A DNA stretch of 25,704 nt from RGIG2041 sp045652745 (GCA_045652745.1 JAZRUW010000013.1:1-25704), one strand, 5' to 3'; positions 5,453 through 12,552 are shown, counted from the stretch's first letter. Numbers and translations are program-made. Notes: generated by a model from the letters alone, not told the origin.

Positions 5453-7975
5453 TTAAAATGTAGTCTGCTCCGTTCTGCGGATGATGTCATCCTGCAGGGA
5501 CTTGGAAAGCGAGGTAAACAGCGCGCTGTAACCCGCCACGCGTACTACAAGGTTTTTGTAGTTTTCTGGATGCTTTTGCGCATCGTAGAGTGTATCGCGG
5601 CTCACGACATTAAACTGTACGTGGCTGCCCTTCTGGTCAAAGTACGCACGGATGAGCGATACGAAATTGTCAAGTCCCTTTTCGCCTTTGAGTGCAGACG
5701 GATGGAATTTCATATTAAAGAGCGTACCGTTTGAAGCAATGCCGTGGTCGAGTTTTGCAACAGAGTTTGCCGCCGCCGTCGGACCGCATACATCGCGCCC
5801 TGCGCAAGGGGAAACACCGTCTGCCACCGGCGTAAATGCCAGTCTGCCGTCCGGCGTTGCGCCCGTCTGTGCACCGAGCGGCACGTTGGCCGATACCGGA
5901 TACAGACCTGCCTGATACTGACCGCCGCGCGGATTTGTGAATTTTTCCATCGGACGGGTGTAGGTGTAAGCCACCTCACGCGCCAGCAAATCCACTTCCT
6001 CAATGTCGTTGCCGAAACGGTCGAGCTTCTCAATTTCCGCCAAGATTTCTGCACCGCGTCCCGCACCCGTTTCCGGAAGCGAAGCACGCACCTGCGCGTA
6101 AATCTTTGCAATTTCCTCTTCGCCGACGGTTTTGCCCGATTGCATCAGCTGACGTGCAATTTGAGTGGTCAGCTTTTGTGCATCCATGCCGCCCTGTCCG
6201 CCGAAATTGCTTTCCAGTGCGGCTTTAAGCTCTGCCATGGTAAATTTCTTTTCTTCAAATACAAGCTTTTTTATCGCAAACATCGCATCGGCCATATTCG
6301 CAATACCGAAGCCCTGCGGGCCGGTAAAGTTGTAAACGGCGCCACCTTCCTGCACGCTTAAGCCTCTGCCGATACAGTCTTCAATCATCGAAGAAAGGAA
6401 CGGGAGCGGGGCACGCTCGGCGTGTGCCTTGTCGATGGCATTGTCTGCGTTGACCATGAGTTTAATCTGGTATTCCATCTGCGCCTTATAGGCATCAAAG
6501 AACTGTTCAAACGTGGTCATCTGCGTCACGTCGCCGGTATCAATGCTGATGGTTTTACCATTTTCCACGCCGCGGTTAAACACCAGCTCCATAACGCGGC
6601 ACATATTAAAGAATGCGGCATCGTGCCAGCCGTCGGTTTTACCCGATTTTTGCGGCTCTACACAGCCGATAATGTTATAGTCACGCGCATCTTCCAGCGT
6701 CAGACCGCGACTTAAAAGCGAAGGGATAATCACTTCGTCATTGTAGTAAGCAGGCAATCCCACGCCCGTGCGTGTCAGTTCTGCGGCACGCACTAAAAAT
6801 TCATGCGGAGAGCCGTTCCATACACGCACCGAGAACGACGGCTGCGGCAAAAGCACATGCATCGTCGCTTCAATACACATAAACGAAAGCTCGTTGGTCG
6901 CATCCTGACCGTCCGGTGTCTGACCGCCGGCAATGAGGTTTTGGAAGGTGCTGTAACCTGCAAAGCCTTCTGCGCTTGCCAAATCGCGCACCTTGTTGAT
7001 GTCGTTTAACTTCACCCAGATACAGTCGATATACTCCTGTGCCTGTTCAAGTGTAAGTATGCCTTTTTCGTAGTCCGCTTTAAAGTACGGATACATATAC
7101 TGGTCAAAACGGCCCGGACTGATGGAATGGCCGCTCGATTCCGTCTGTAAAAGCATCTGCACAAACCAGAACGACTGACAGGCTTCATAGAAGGTTCTTG
7201 CGCCGTACTCAGGCACACGTGCACAGTTTTCGCTGATTTTTCTAAGCTCTGCCGCACGCTTTGCATCCGAGCAGGTCGCCGCCTGCTTTGCCGCTTCTTC
7301 GCTGTAACGCTTTGCATAGGTAATTACCGCTTCGCAGCTCTCAATCACCGCATCCAAAAAGCTGTTTCTCTGCACATAGTCGCCGTTGCCGATATCGAGC
7401 TTTGCCTTGGCCGCTTTTGCCTCGGCAATGATGCCGTCGTAACCGATTTTCAGCACTTTAGCGTAATTTACGGTCACATGGCCCACGCCGTTATAAAAGT
7501 AGTTGCCCGGCGTAAAGATGTTGTGCTCCATCGCTGTCAGCGTTTCTTTTGCCATATACGCGGTGGCAAGCTCGCTGGTCGTCTTGCCCTTCCAGTACGG
7601 ATGGATTTTGCGAAGTCTCGCCTTGGTTTCTTCCGAAATATAGAACGGGTCTGCGCTTCTGGTCGCTACCGTATCCAGCTCGCCCTCAAGCCATTCGTAA
7701 GAAAACTCCGGAAACGTCTGGCACGAGCGCGGATGCACCGTTGTCGAGCCGACAATCAGCTCCTCCGGACGAATGGTAACCGGCAGGTTTTCCAAAACAT
7801 GACGGAAAGCCTTTGCCTTTCTTTCAATCATCGGCAAATGCTCCGTGCGTTTAAACGACTCGGTCATCAATTCCGCGCGGTCTGCCTCAATTTGCGGCAT
7901 CTCGGCAAACAAATGGTCTACCAGATGCGAAATTCTCGGGCTTTTTTCAATTCTCGGGAAATTATAAAACTGCAT
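5453..7975 (-). CDS. Glycyl radical diol dehydratase (B12-independent propanediol/glycerol dehydratase type)
   Basis: An 840-residue glycyl radical enzyme, full length for the dehydratase branch. The thiyl-radical Cys438 and Glu440 lie in IIGCVEPQ, the glycyl radical is Gly815 in VRVAGYSALF, and His283 lies in SSGHSISPGRF, a residue block shared by the glycerol and propanediol dehydratases. It would eliminate water from 1,2-propanediol to give propionaldehyde inside the shell without cobalamin. Choline lyase is disfavoured by the aldolase-containing context. The start at 7975 has AAAGGAAGG upstream. Gene order (dehydratase, activase, PduU type, aldolase) agrees with known fucose/rhamnose GRM loci such as that of Clostridium phytofermentans. 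No obvious N-terminal encapsulation extension is seen. Substrate choice between propanediol and glycerol is inferred. Confidence 0.93.
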   Translation of the reverse strand: MQFYNFPRIEKSPRISHLVDHLFAEMPQIEADRAELMTESFKRTEHLPMIERKAKAFRHVLENLPVTIRPEELIVGSTTVHPRSCQTFPEFSYEWLEGELDTVATRSADPFYISEETKARLRKIHPYWKGKTTSELATAYMAKETLTAMEHNIFTPGNYFYNGVGHVTVNYAKVLKIGYDGIIAEAKAAKAKLDIGNGDYVQRNSFLDAVIESCEAVITYAKRYSEEAAKQAATCSDAKRAAELRKISENCARVPEYGARTFYEACQSFWFVQMLLQTESSGHSISPGRFDQYMYPYFKADYEKGILTLEQAQEYIDCIWVKLNDINKVRDLASAEGFAGYSTFQNLIAGGQTPDGQDATNELSFMCIEATMHVLLPQPSFSVRVWNGSPHEFLVRAAELTRTGVGLPAYYNDEVIIPSLLSRGLTLEDARDYNIIGCVEPQKSGKTDGWHDAAFFNMCRVMELVFNRGVENGKTISIDTGDVTQMTTFEQFFDAYKAQMEYQIKLMVNADNAIDKAHAERAPLPFLSSMIEDCIGRGLSVQEGGAVYNFTGPQGFGIANMADAMFAIKKLVFEEKKFTMAELKAALESNFGGQGGMDAQKLTTQIARQLMQSGKTVGEEEIAKIYAQVRASLPETGAGRGAEILAEIEKLDRFGNDIEEVDLLAREVAYTYTRPMEKFTNPRGGQYQAGLYPVSANVPLGAQTGATPDGRLAFTPVADGVSPCAGRDVCGPTAAANSVAKLDHGIASNGTLFNMKFHPSALKGEKGLDNFVSLIRAYFDQKGSHVQFNVVSRDTLYDAQKHPENYKNLVVRVAGYSALFTSLSKSLQDDIIRRTEQTTF

Positions 7976-8007
7976 ATTCTTCCTTCCTTTCGGGAAAAAT
8001 AATTTTT

Positions 8008-8703
8008 CTATATTAAATCCATTACGTTGTCTGCAATTTGATTGCAGATTTTATGTACCTCTGCCTTCGCATGGCGCATAGCTACGCGGTTTTCGACCGC
8101 CGAAAGCATCGGAATATCATTTATATTGTCACCAAACGCAATCACTTCTGCCGGCGAAACGCCGTAGCGCTCCAACAGAAATCTTGTGGCGCTGCCTTTG
8201 TCCGTGCCGCTTGCGGTATACTCTGTGTGCCTTGCATCGGCATATACAGCGTTGAGTCCGTCAGCACGGAAGGTTGTGTCATACACAAACGCCTTATATA
8301 CCGGCTCGGCCACCTCACAGTTTTCGCAAAATTCCACCGCGTGACCGCGATAATGCAGTTTTGCCTCGCGCACAAACGCACTGTGGCCGCGTACATAAGT
8401 AATGCTCTGCCCCTGCAAAAGCAGAGGTGTAACACCTTTAAACTGCGCTACCTCTATGCGCGGCGCCGCATAAATCAGCTTTTCACCCTCATAGATGAGC
8501 GCACCGTCACAGGCTACAAAACACATTTTCTCTATCACGGGTTCAAACAAATGCCAAAGCTCGCTGACATTTCTGCCCGAAGCAACCACAAAACGGATGT
8601 CCCGTTCGCTCAGGCAGCGGATTTTCTCAAACATCCGCGGGGATATTGTGTTGTGCGGCGGCAGCAAAAGCGTGCCGTCCAAATCCGATAAAATCATTTT
8701 CAT
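8008..8703 (-). CDS. Cof-type HAD-superfamily phosphatase
   Basis: A 231-residue haloacid dehalogenase hydrolase of the Cof/YidA class. Motif I is DLDGTLL near the N-terminus, motif II VASGRN, and motif IV GDNINDIPML near residue 195; Lys in SGTDKGSATRF serves motif III. A C2-type cap occupies the middle. Such enzymes remove phosphate from sugar phosphates or flavin and vitamin precursors; the substrate cannot be read from sequence. It lies 32 bases upstream of the dehydratase gene and directly after a strong promoter, so it is the first gene of the microcompartment operon, perhaps relieving sugar-phosphate stress. The start has GGTGG about 7 bases upstream; the second Met (MKM) is an alternative. 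Confidence 0.9.
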   Translation of the reverse strand: MKMILSDLDGTLLLPPHNTISPRMFEKIRCLSERDIRFVVASGRNVSELWHLFEPVIEKMCFVACDGALIYEGEKLIYAAPRIEVAQFKGVTPLLLQGQSITYVRGHSAFVREAKLHYRGHAVEFCENCEVAEPVYKAFVYDTTFRADGLNAVYADARHTEYTASGTDKGSATRFLLERYGVSPAEVIAFGDNINDIPMLSAVENRVAMRHAKAEVHKICNQIADNVMDLI

Positions 8704-8727
8704 AACTTTTCCACCTATCCGTATACT

Positions 8728-8756
8728 ATAATACCGCGATTCAAAGAAAAAGTCAA
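8728..8756 (-). promoter_or_regulatory. Sigma-A promoter of the HAD-dehydratase operon
   Basis: On the minus strand TTGACT (8751-8756) and TATTAT (8728-8733) are spaced by 17 bases, ending about 25 bases before the HAD start codon. The -10 surroundings (CGGTATTATA) resemble those of the aldolase promoter (TGGTATTATA), but the spacer palindrome is missing here. Confidence 0.75.
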
Positions 8757-8779
8757 TACAAAAAACAAATAAAAACAGA

Positions 8780-8815
8780 AAAACACAGATTTTTTATTTT
8801 GTAAATCTGTGTTTT
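8780..8815 (-). terminator. Long AT-rich hairpin, probable terminator upstream of the BMC promoter
   Basis: AAAACACAGATTT (8780-8792) and AAATCTGTGTTTT (8803-8815) are perfect inverted 13-base arms with a 10-base loop. On the minus strand the hairpin is followed by U-rich sequence, so it can insulate the BMC promoter from upstream transcription. The symmetry also allows an operator reading. Confidence 0.55.
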
Positions 8816-8883
8816 TGCTTTGTTTTTCAATTATAAGTAAAGATTATTTTTGTTTTTTCTTTGTTTTTATGTCTTTTATAAGG

Positions 8884-8919
8884 CTTAAAAATAAAAATAC
8901 GCCCTCAAGAGAGGGCGTA
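8884..8919 (-). terminator. Intrinsic terminator of the 36-codon gene
   Basis: TACGCCCTC (8898-8906) and GAGGGCGTA (8911-8919) form a 9-base-pair stem with an AAGA loop. On the minus strand it is followed by TTTTTATTTTT. It lies about 50 bases after the stop of the small gene. Confidence 0.85.
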
Positions 8920-8940
8920 CGACACGGATTTCATTTTCGT

Positions 8941-8966
8941 TGTAGGGGGCATTCACGAATGCCCCG
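8941..8966. repeat. TGTAG-led palindromic repeat, copy 1
   Basis: TGTAGGG followed by GGGCATTC-ACG-GAATGCCC-type symmetry (GGGGCATTC/GAATGCCCC around ACG). It belongs with the copy at 10038-10065 and the terminator at 9329-9353, which also begin TGTAG followed by a GC-rich palindrome. Such dispersed elements are common between genes of gut Clostridia. Confidence 0.6.
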
Positions 8967-8967
8967 T

Positions 8968-9078
8968 TTATTCTGTTTGCGAAATATACAATTCCTCCAT
9001 TTCGCATTGCAGCGTTTCCAATTCCTCAATCAAATCCGTAATTTTGTTAAAAATTTGAAAATATAATTCTTTGTCCAT
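8968..9078 (-). CDS. 36-residue conserved small protein (copy 1)
   Basis: The short frame starts MDKELYFQIFNKITDLIEEL and ends at 8968. Its reality is supported by a second copy at the right edge of the window (25601-25704) with the same ELYFQIFNKITD core and matching EEL, QC, ME and YIS positions. It is acidic and predicted to be one or two amphipathic helices, without signal peptide or membrane segment; I do not recognise a family. GAAAGGATGG lies upstream of ATG 9078, and an intrinsic terminator follows the stop. It lies directly downstream of a structured RNA with its own terminator (9101-9258), which may act as its leader. A longer in-frame version to 9342 would run through that RNA and is unlikely. 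Confidence 0.7.
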   Translation of the reverse strand: MDKELYFQIFNKITDLIEELETLQCEMEELYISQTE

Positions 9079-9100
9079 CTTTTTTCCATCCTTTCTACAA

Positions 9101-9130
9101 TAAAAAAATGCGCAGTCAAAGGCTGCGCAT
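9101..9130 (-). terminator. Terminator of the structured RNA
   Basis: ATGCGCAG (9108-9115) pairs with CTGCGCAT (9123-9130) across a 7-base loop; on the minus strand seven T follow. An upstream GCATG (plus positions 9138-9142) could pair with CATGC in the 5' arm and compete with this stem. Confidence 0.75.
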
Positions 9131-9258
9131 GAAAAACGCATGCCTTGTTGATGCGACTCAAACAATTTTTGCGACAAAGAATGCAAAAAAGAGCATGCAT
9201 TTTTACCGAATGGTAAAATACATTCTTTATCGCTAAAAATGAATAGTTTAAGTCGCAT
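9101..9258 (-). ncRNA. Candidate small structured RNA or attenuator leader
   Basis: A promoter at 9263-9291 would start transcription at about 9256-9258, exactly where a long stem begins. On the minus strand ATGCGACTTAAAC (9246-9258) pairs with GTTTGAGTCGCAT (9154-9166) through one U-G pair. Next, AGCGATAAAGAATG pairs with CATTCTTTGTCGC, again through one U-G pair and a bulge. Inside lies a TTTTACC-ATTC-GGTAAAA hairpin. A terminator hairpin (9108-9130) with seven U ends the unit. The wobble pairs hold only for minus-strand RNA, agreeing with the promoter. It could be a free RNA of roughly 150 nt (6S-like rods are a thought, not a match) or a leader controlling the small gene 23 bases downstream. 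Confidence 0.6.
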
Positions 9259-9262
9259 ACTC

Positions 9263-9291
9263 AGTATAACACATACAATACGCTCTGTCCA
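9263..9291 (-). promoter_or_regulatory. Promoter of the structured RNA
   Basis: On the minus strand TGGACA (9286-9291) and TATACT (9263-9268) are 17 bases apart, each one mismatch from consensus. The predicted start falls at the first base of the long stem. Confidence 0.65.
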
Positions 9292-9328
9292 CAATTTTCG
9301 ACCGCTTTTTTCGACAAAATTTTCGCAT

Positions 9329-9353
9329 AAAAAGAACGGCACACCGGCCGTTC
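9329..9353 (-). terminator. Terminator after trmB, of palindromic-repeat type
   Basis: GAACGGC (9334-9340) and GCCGTTC (9347-9353) form the stem; on the minus strand TTTTT follows. The unit starts TGTAGAGAACGG and so resembles the TGTAG-led repeats nearby, as if such an element has been adopted as a terminator. Confidence 0.75.
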
Positions 9354-9363
9354 TCTACAATCA

Positions 9364-10011
9364 TTATTTCTTCTTCAATTTTACCACACATCGGTTAATC
9401 GGAAAACCTTTGGCAGAGAAATTGTCCTCATACTCGGTATGTACATTGCCTTCTTCGTATTCGCTGTTGTGTAAATCATAGCAAAGCTCGCTCACATCCG
9501 CCTCCACCAAAGCAAATTCCTCTAAGGAAAAATCAAACAACGGGCGATTGTCCGTCTTAAAATGCACGCTGCCGTTTTCGTTTAACACCACAGCGTACTT
9601 TTCTAAAAACGTGCGGTAGGTTAAGCGGCGCTTTGCCTGTCTTGCTTTCTTCCACGGGTCGCTGAAATTGAGGTAAATTCGGTCAATTTCGCCTTCGTCA
9701 AACACCTCGCAGATGTCCTTGGCATCAAAATTGATAAAGCGCACATTCGTCACGCCCGCCGCCTTCACCTTTTCCATCGCAATGATGATGACGTCGAGGC
9801 AAACCTCCACGGCCACATAGTTAATGTCCGGATTGTTTTGCGCGGTTTCGGTGATAAATTTACCCTTACCGCAACCGATTTCCAAATGAATCGGGCAGTC
9901 GTTACCAAAAAATTCATGCCACTTACCCTTTAAGGAAAACGGCTCTGTTACCGCAATATCCAAATTTCTCTCAAACCGCGCATCGCGGTTTTTCTTTCTT
10001 CGCATTCTCAT
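9364..10011 (-). CDS. trmB: tRNA (guanine-N7-)-methyltransferase TrmB
   Basis: A 215-residue SAM-dependent methyltransferase that makes m7G46 in the variable loop of tRNAs. The SAM-binding motif is LEIGCGKGKF (about residues 43-52), and the family signature NFSDPWKKARQAKRRL with the downstream FKTDNRPLFDF is clear. The basic N-terminus (MRMRRKKNRDARFERN) is usual. The start at 10011 has TTTGGAG about 9 bases upstream; ATG at codon 3 is an alternative. It sits alone between two noncoding element-rich gaps, ends in its own terminator and is probably transcribed separately or with serS readthrough. Confidence 0.96.
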   Translation of the reverse strand: MRMRRKKNRDARFERNLDIAVTEPFSLKGKWHEFFGNDCPIHLEIGCGKGKFITETAQNNPDINYVAVEVCLDVIIIAMEKVKAAGVTNVRFINFDAKDICEVFDEGEIDRIYLNFSDPWKKARQAKRRLTYRTFLEKYAVVLNENGSVHFKTDNRPLFDFSLEEFALVEADVSELCYDLHNSEYEEGNVHTEYEDNFSAKGFPINRCVVKLKKK

Positions 10012-10037
10012 AGCTATTACTCCAAATTTAAAATAAA

Positions 10038-10065
10038 CGGGCGACCACAGAGGGTCGCCCCTACA
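10038..10065. repeat. TGTAG-led palindromic repeat, copy 2
   Basis: GGGCGACC (10039-10046) and GGTCGCCC (10053-10060) are perfect arms around a short loop; on the minus strand it reads TGTAGGGGCGACC first. The same core recurs in intergenic regions of many gut Clostridia, which is remembered knowledge rather than something tested here. Confidence 0.65.
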
Positions 10066-10083
10066 ATATTATTTAATAACGGT

Positions 10084-10232
10084 GGGGATAGGAAAAAAAC
10101 TTTGGAATGAACAAACTGAGCCAAAGCGTAAGCTTTGGGCAACCCGAAGCTGTATATATTATACAGCGAGTGGCAAAGTTTGTTTATAGCAAGAAAAACT
10201 TTTCTTGCGTTCCGGAGTTTTTTAACATCCCC
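10084..10232 (+). other. 149-bp nested multi-branched foldback element
   Basis: Outer arms GGGGAT (10084-10089)/ATCCCC (10227-10232) enclose AAAAAACTTTGGAA (10094-10107)/TTCCGGAGTTTTTT (10210-10223) and AACAAACT (10110-10117)/AGTTTGTT (10177-10184). Inside are hairpins CCAAAGC/GCTTTGG (10121-10138) and GCTGTATA/TATACAGC (10149-10167), and on the 3' side GCAAGAAA/TTTCTTGC (10189-10208). The two mismatches of the second arm are U-G pairs only if the plus strand is the RNA. No promoter was found for that strand. It may be a structured RNA or a foldback mobile element, and it also occupies the position of the serS terminator. Confidence 0.55.
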
Positions 10233-10246
10233 CTAATTTCAACAAA

Positions 10247-11527
10247 TTATCTAATCTCGGTCATGCCGCCCATATACGGGGAAAGTGCTTTTGGAATCGC
10301 AACCGAGCCGTCTGCACGCAGATTGTTTTCGAGGAAAGCAATCAGCATACGCGGCGGTGCAACTACGGTGTTATTTAAGGTGTGTGCAAAGTAGTTGCCG
10401 GTTTCCTTGTTCTTAATGCGGATGCCCAAACGGCGTGCCTGCGCGTCGCCGAGGTTGGAGCAGCTGCCCACCTCAAAGTACTTTTGCTGACGCGGCGACC
10501 AAGCCTCCACGTCGATGCTCTTTACCTTCAAATCTGCTAAGTCACCCGAGCAGCATTCGAGCGTTCTTACCGGAATATCGAGCGTTCTGAAGAAGTCTAC
10601 GGTGTTGTTGTAGAGTTTTTCAAACCATGCCGGGCTTTCCTCCGGCTTACATACAACGACCATTTCCTGCTTCTCAAACTGGTGAATTCTGTATACACCG
10701 CGCTCCTCGATGCCGTGTGCGCCGACTTCCTTTCTAAAGCACGGCGAATAGCTGGTGAGTGCCTGCGGAAGCTCTGCTTCATCAAGCGCAGTATCAATAA
10801 ACTTACCAATCATGGAGTGCTCACTTGTACCGATTAAGTACAAATCTTCGCCCTCAATTTTATACATCATATTTTCCATTTCCGCAAAACTCATAACGCC
10901 GGTTACAACGTTACTTCTGATCATAAACGGCGGAATGTAGTATGTAAAACCGCGGTCAATCATAAAATCGCGCGCATACGATAAAATTGCGGAATGCAAA
11001 CGCGCAATATTGCCCTTTAAGTAGTAAAAACCGTTACCGCTGGTCTTTCTTGCGCTGTCTAAGTCAATACCGTTTAAGCTTTCCATGATGTCTACATGGT
11101 ACGGCACCTCAAATTCCGGTACAGCCGGCTCGCCGTAACGCGCAACTTCTACATTTTCACTGTCATCTTTACCGATCGGCACGCTGTCGTCAATAATGTT
11201 CGGGATTACGAGCATGCGCTCGCGGATTTTTTCTTCCAAAACAGTAATTTTCTCTTCCAACTGCGCCAGTTCAGCCGCCATATCGCTGACCTGCTTTTTG
11301 GTCTGCTCCGCTTCGTCACGCTTGCCCTGTGCCATGAGCGCGCCGATTTGCTTACTGATAGAGTTTCTCTGGCTTCTTAAATAATCGCAACGCTGTTTTG
11401 CTTCGCGAAACTGCTTATCAAATTCGATAACCTCGTCGACCATAACGAGTTTTTCGTCTTGAAATTTCTTTTTGATGTTTTCCTTTACCAATTCCGGATT
11501 GGTTCTGATGAGTTTAATGTCTATCAT
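10247..11527 (-). CDS. serS: Seryl-tRNA synthetase
   Basis: A 426-residue class II synthetase that charges tRNA-Ser. The N-terminal coiled-coil arm (about residues 30-105, EAKQRCDYLRSQRNSISKQI onward) binds the tRNA long arm. The catalytic core shows TSEH (LIGTSEHSMIG), motif 2 CFRKEVGAHGIEERG...HQFEKQEMV and motif 3 GSCSNLGDAQARRLGIR...NNTVVAPPRMLIAFLEN. Motif 2 departs from the GSAGRDTRG form usual in bacteria, hinting at a divergent SerRS clade. The start at 11527 has AAAGGGAG about 8 bases upstream. No T-box leader is visible; it follows the membrane protein gene by 30 bases and is likely co-transcribed with the parAB-side genes. Confidence 0.95.
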   Translation of the reverse strand: MIDIKLIRTNPELVKENIKKKFQDEKLVMVDEVIEFDKQFREAKQRCDYLRSQRNSISKQIGALMAQGKRDEAEQTKKQVSDMAAELAQLEEKITVLEEKIRERMLVIPNIIDDSVPIGKDDSENVEVARYGEPAVPEFEVPYHVDIMESLNGIDLDSARKTSGNGFYYLKGNIARLHSAILSYARDFMIDRGFTYYIPPFMIRSNVVTGVMSFAEMENMMYKIEGEDLYLIGTSEHSMIGKFIDTALDEAELPQALTSYSPCFRKEVGAHGIEERGVYRIHQFEKQEMVVVCKPEESPAWFEKLYNNTVDFFRTLDIPVRTLECCSGDLADLKVKSIDVEAWSPRQQKYFEVGSCSNLGDAQARRLGIRIKNKETGNYFAHTLNNTVVAPPRMLIAFLENNLRADGSVAIPKALSPYMGGMTEIR

Positions 11528-11557
11528 TTTCTTTCTCCCTTTCCATCTATGTGCTTT

Positions 11558-11986
11558 TTATTCAATCACTCTTTTAACGCGCTTATACAGCGTCGGGATT
11601 CTCTGTTCAATCTGCTCCTGTGTCAGCTCATCCATCAGTTTTGCCATCAGCGAATAATCTTCGTCCACATACGCCTGATAAAGCTTTGCCACCTTCGCCT
11701 GAACTTCCTTTTCCGCTTCAGCCTGCTCCGCTACCTCCGCTGAAGCTTCCACAAGCGCCGCGTGCTCCTTTTGCAGATTGGCAAGTTCGGTTGCCAGGGC
11801 AACATTTTCATTTTGCAGATTTATAATTTTCTGCTTGGAGGTTGCCGTCAGCGTACCCATCACGCTTAAATCCCCGTTATCATCGACAATTTTACTCTGG
11901 GTAAACGTCGTTACTAAAATCAGCAAAATTGCAATCGCAAACAAGACTGCAATATAAATCCATAATGTTTTTGTACTCTTTTTCAT
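11558..11986 (-). CDS. Small membrane-anchored coiled-coil protein, function unknown
   Basis: A 142-residue protein with a short cytoplasmic N-terminus (MKKSTKTL), one transmembrane helix (about residues 9-28, WIYIAVLFAIAILLILVTTF) and an extracytoplasmic coiled coil (about 50-100) rich in Gln, Glu and Ala. A C-terminal helical part follows (DEDYSLMAKLMDELTQEQIE). The topology resembles small division-associated membrane proteins, but I recognise no named family. Its ATG overlaps the stop of the DUF4446 gene (ATGA) with AGGTGAGG upstream, so the two are translationally coupled and may act together at the membrane. Confidence 0.75.
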   Translation of the reverse strand: MKKSTKTLWIYIAVLFAIAILLILVTTFTQSKIVDDNGDLSVMGTLTATSKQKIINLQNENVALATELANLQKEHAALVEASAEVAEQAEAEKEVQAKVAKLYQAYVDEDYSLMAKLMDELTQEQIEQRIPTLYKRVKRVIE

Positions 11987-12495
11987 CTGTCCTCACCTAT
12001 TTTACCTTGATAATTTTGCTGTGCATATAAAATCACGCGCCGCTCCTCATCGGAGAGTGCGACGGTGCTCTTGCCCTGCACTACCGGTTTTAAATACGTA
12101 TTGGAAATATCACGGCCGAAAATACCGCTCACCACAAAGCCGCAATCCTTTTCGTCCAAAATTGCAAAACTGTAACTGAGTTGATTGGACATTGTGTCAA
12201 ATGCATCGTAGCGCAGATAACCGATTTTCAGTCTGCCCGCCGTGCTCCTTCTTTGCACACGCTCCATCTCCGATAAACTCTCGTTAATCTTCTCGGAAAG
12301 CTCATCTATCTTATTATAATACAAAACAATCGTTTCGTCCAGTTTTCCGTTGGTACAATTTTTCAAAATTCGTTTTAATTTTCGATTGTTGTATGTTGTC
12401 ACCCGAATGGTGGCAATTAAAGCAATCAAAAGCAGTATATCGAAAATCACCAATGCATAAATGACATTCGTCATATCCGAAAAAAATGCGCTCAC
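11983..12495 (-). CDS. DUF4446 family membrane protein
   Basis: A 170-residue protein with one N-terminal transmembrane segment (about residues 10-32, VIYALVIFDILLLIALIATI), a helical linker (about 55-85) and a compact C-terminal domain. That domain carries the family block GYLRYDAFDTMSNQLSYSFA, then DCGFVVSGIFGRD and a final EERRVILYA. DUF4446 genes frequently sit next to parB in Clostridia; the function is unknown. The start is taken as GTG 12495, with AAGGAAG about 13 bases upstream, a rather long spacing; ATG 12474 is an alternative without a ribosome binding site. It overlaps the next gene by four bases. Confidence 0.85.
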   Translation of the reverse strand: MSAFFSDMTNVIYALVIFDILLLIALIATIRVTTYNNRKLKRILKNCTNGKLDETIVLYYNKIDELSEKINESLSEMERVQRRSTAGRLKIGYLRYDAFDTMSNQLSYSFAILDEKDCGFVVSGIFGRDISNTYLKPVVQGKSTVALSDEERRVILYAQQNYQGKIGEDR

Positions 12496-12552
12496 CGGTT
12501 TTTCTCACTTCCTTTTTTGCCTTTTTACAATTTGCGCTAAAAAGCCTCTAAA

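Noticed and set aside
8968..9342. 124-codon minus-strand frame containing the small protein at its end
   Set aside because: The upstream two thirds run through the promoter, long stem and terminator of the structured RNA and look random (Cys/Phe-rich); only the last 36 codons have a homologue and a ribosome binding site.
11528..11557. T-box leader before serS
   Set aside because: The gap is only 30 bases, too short for a T-box; upstream sequence is coding.
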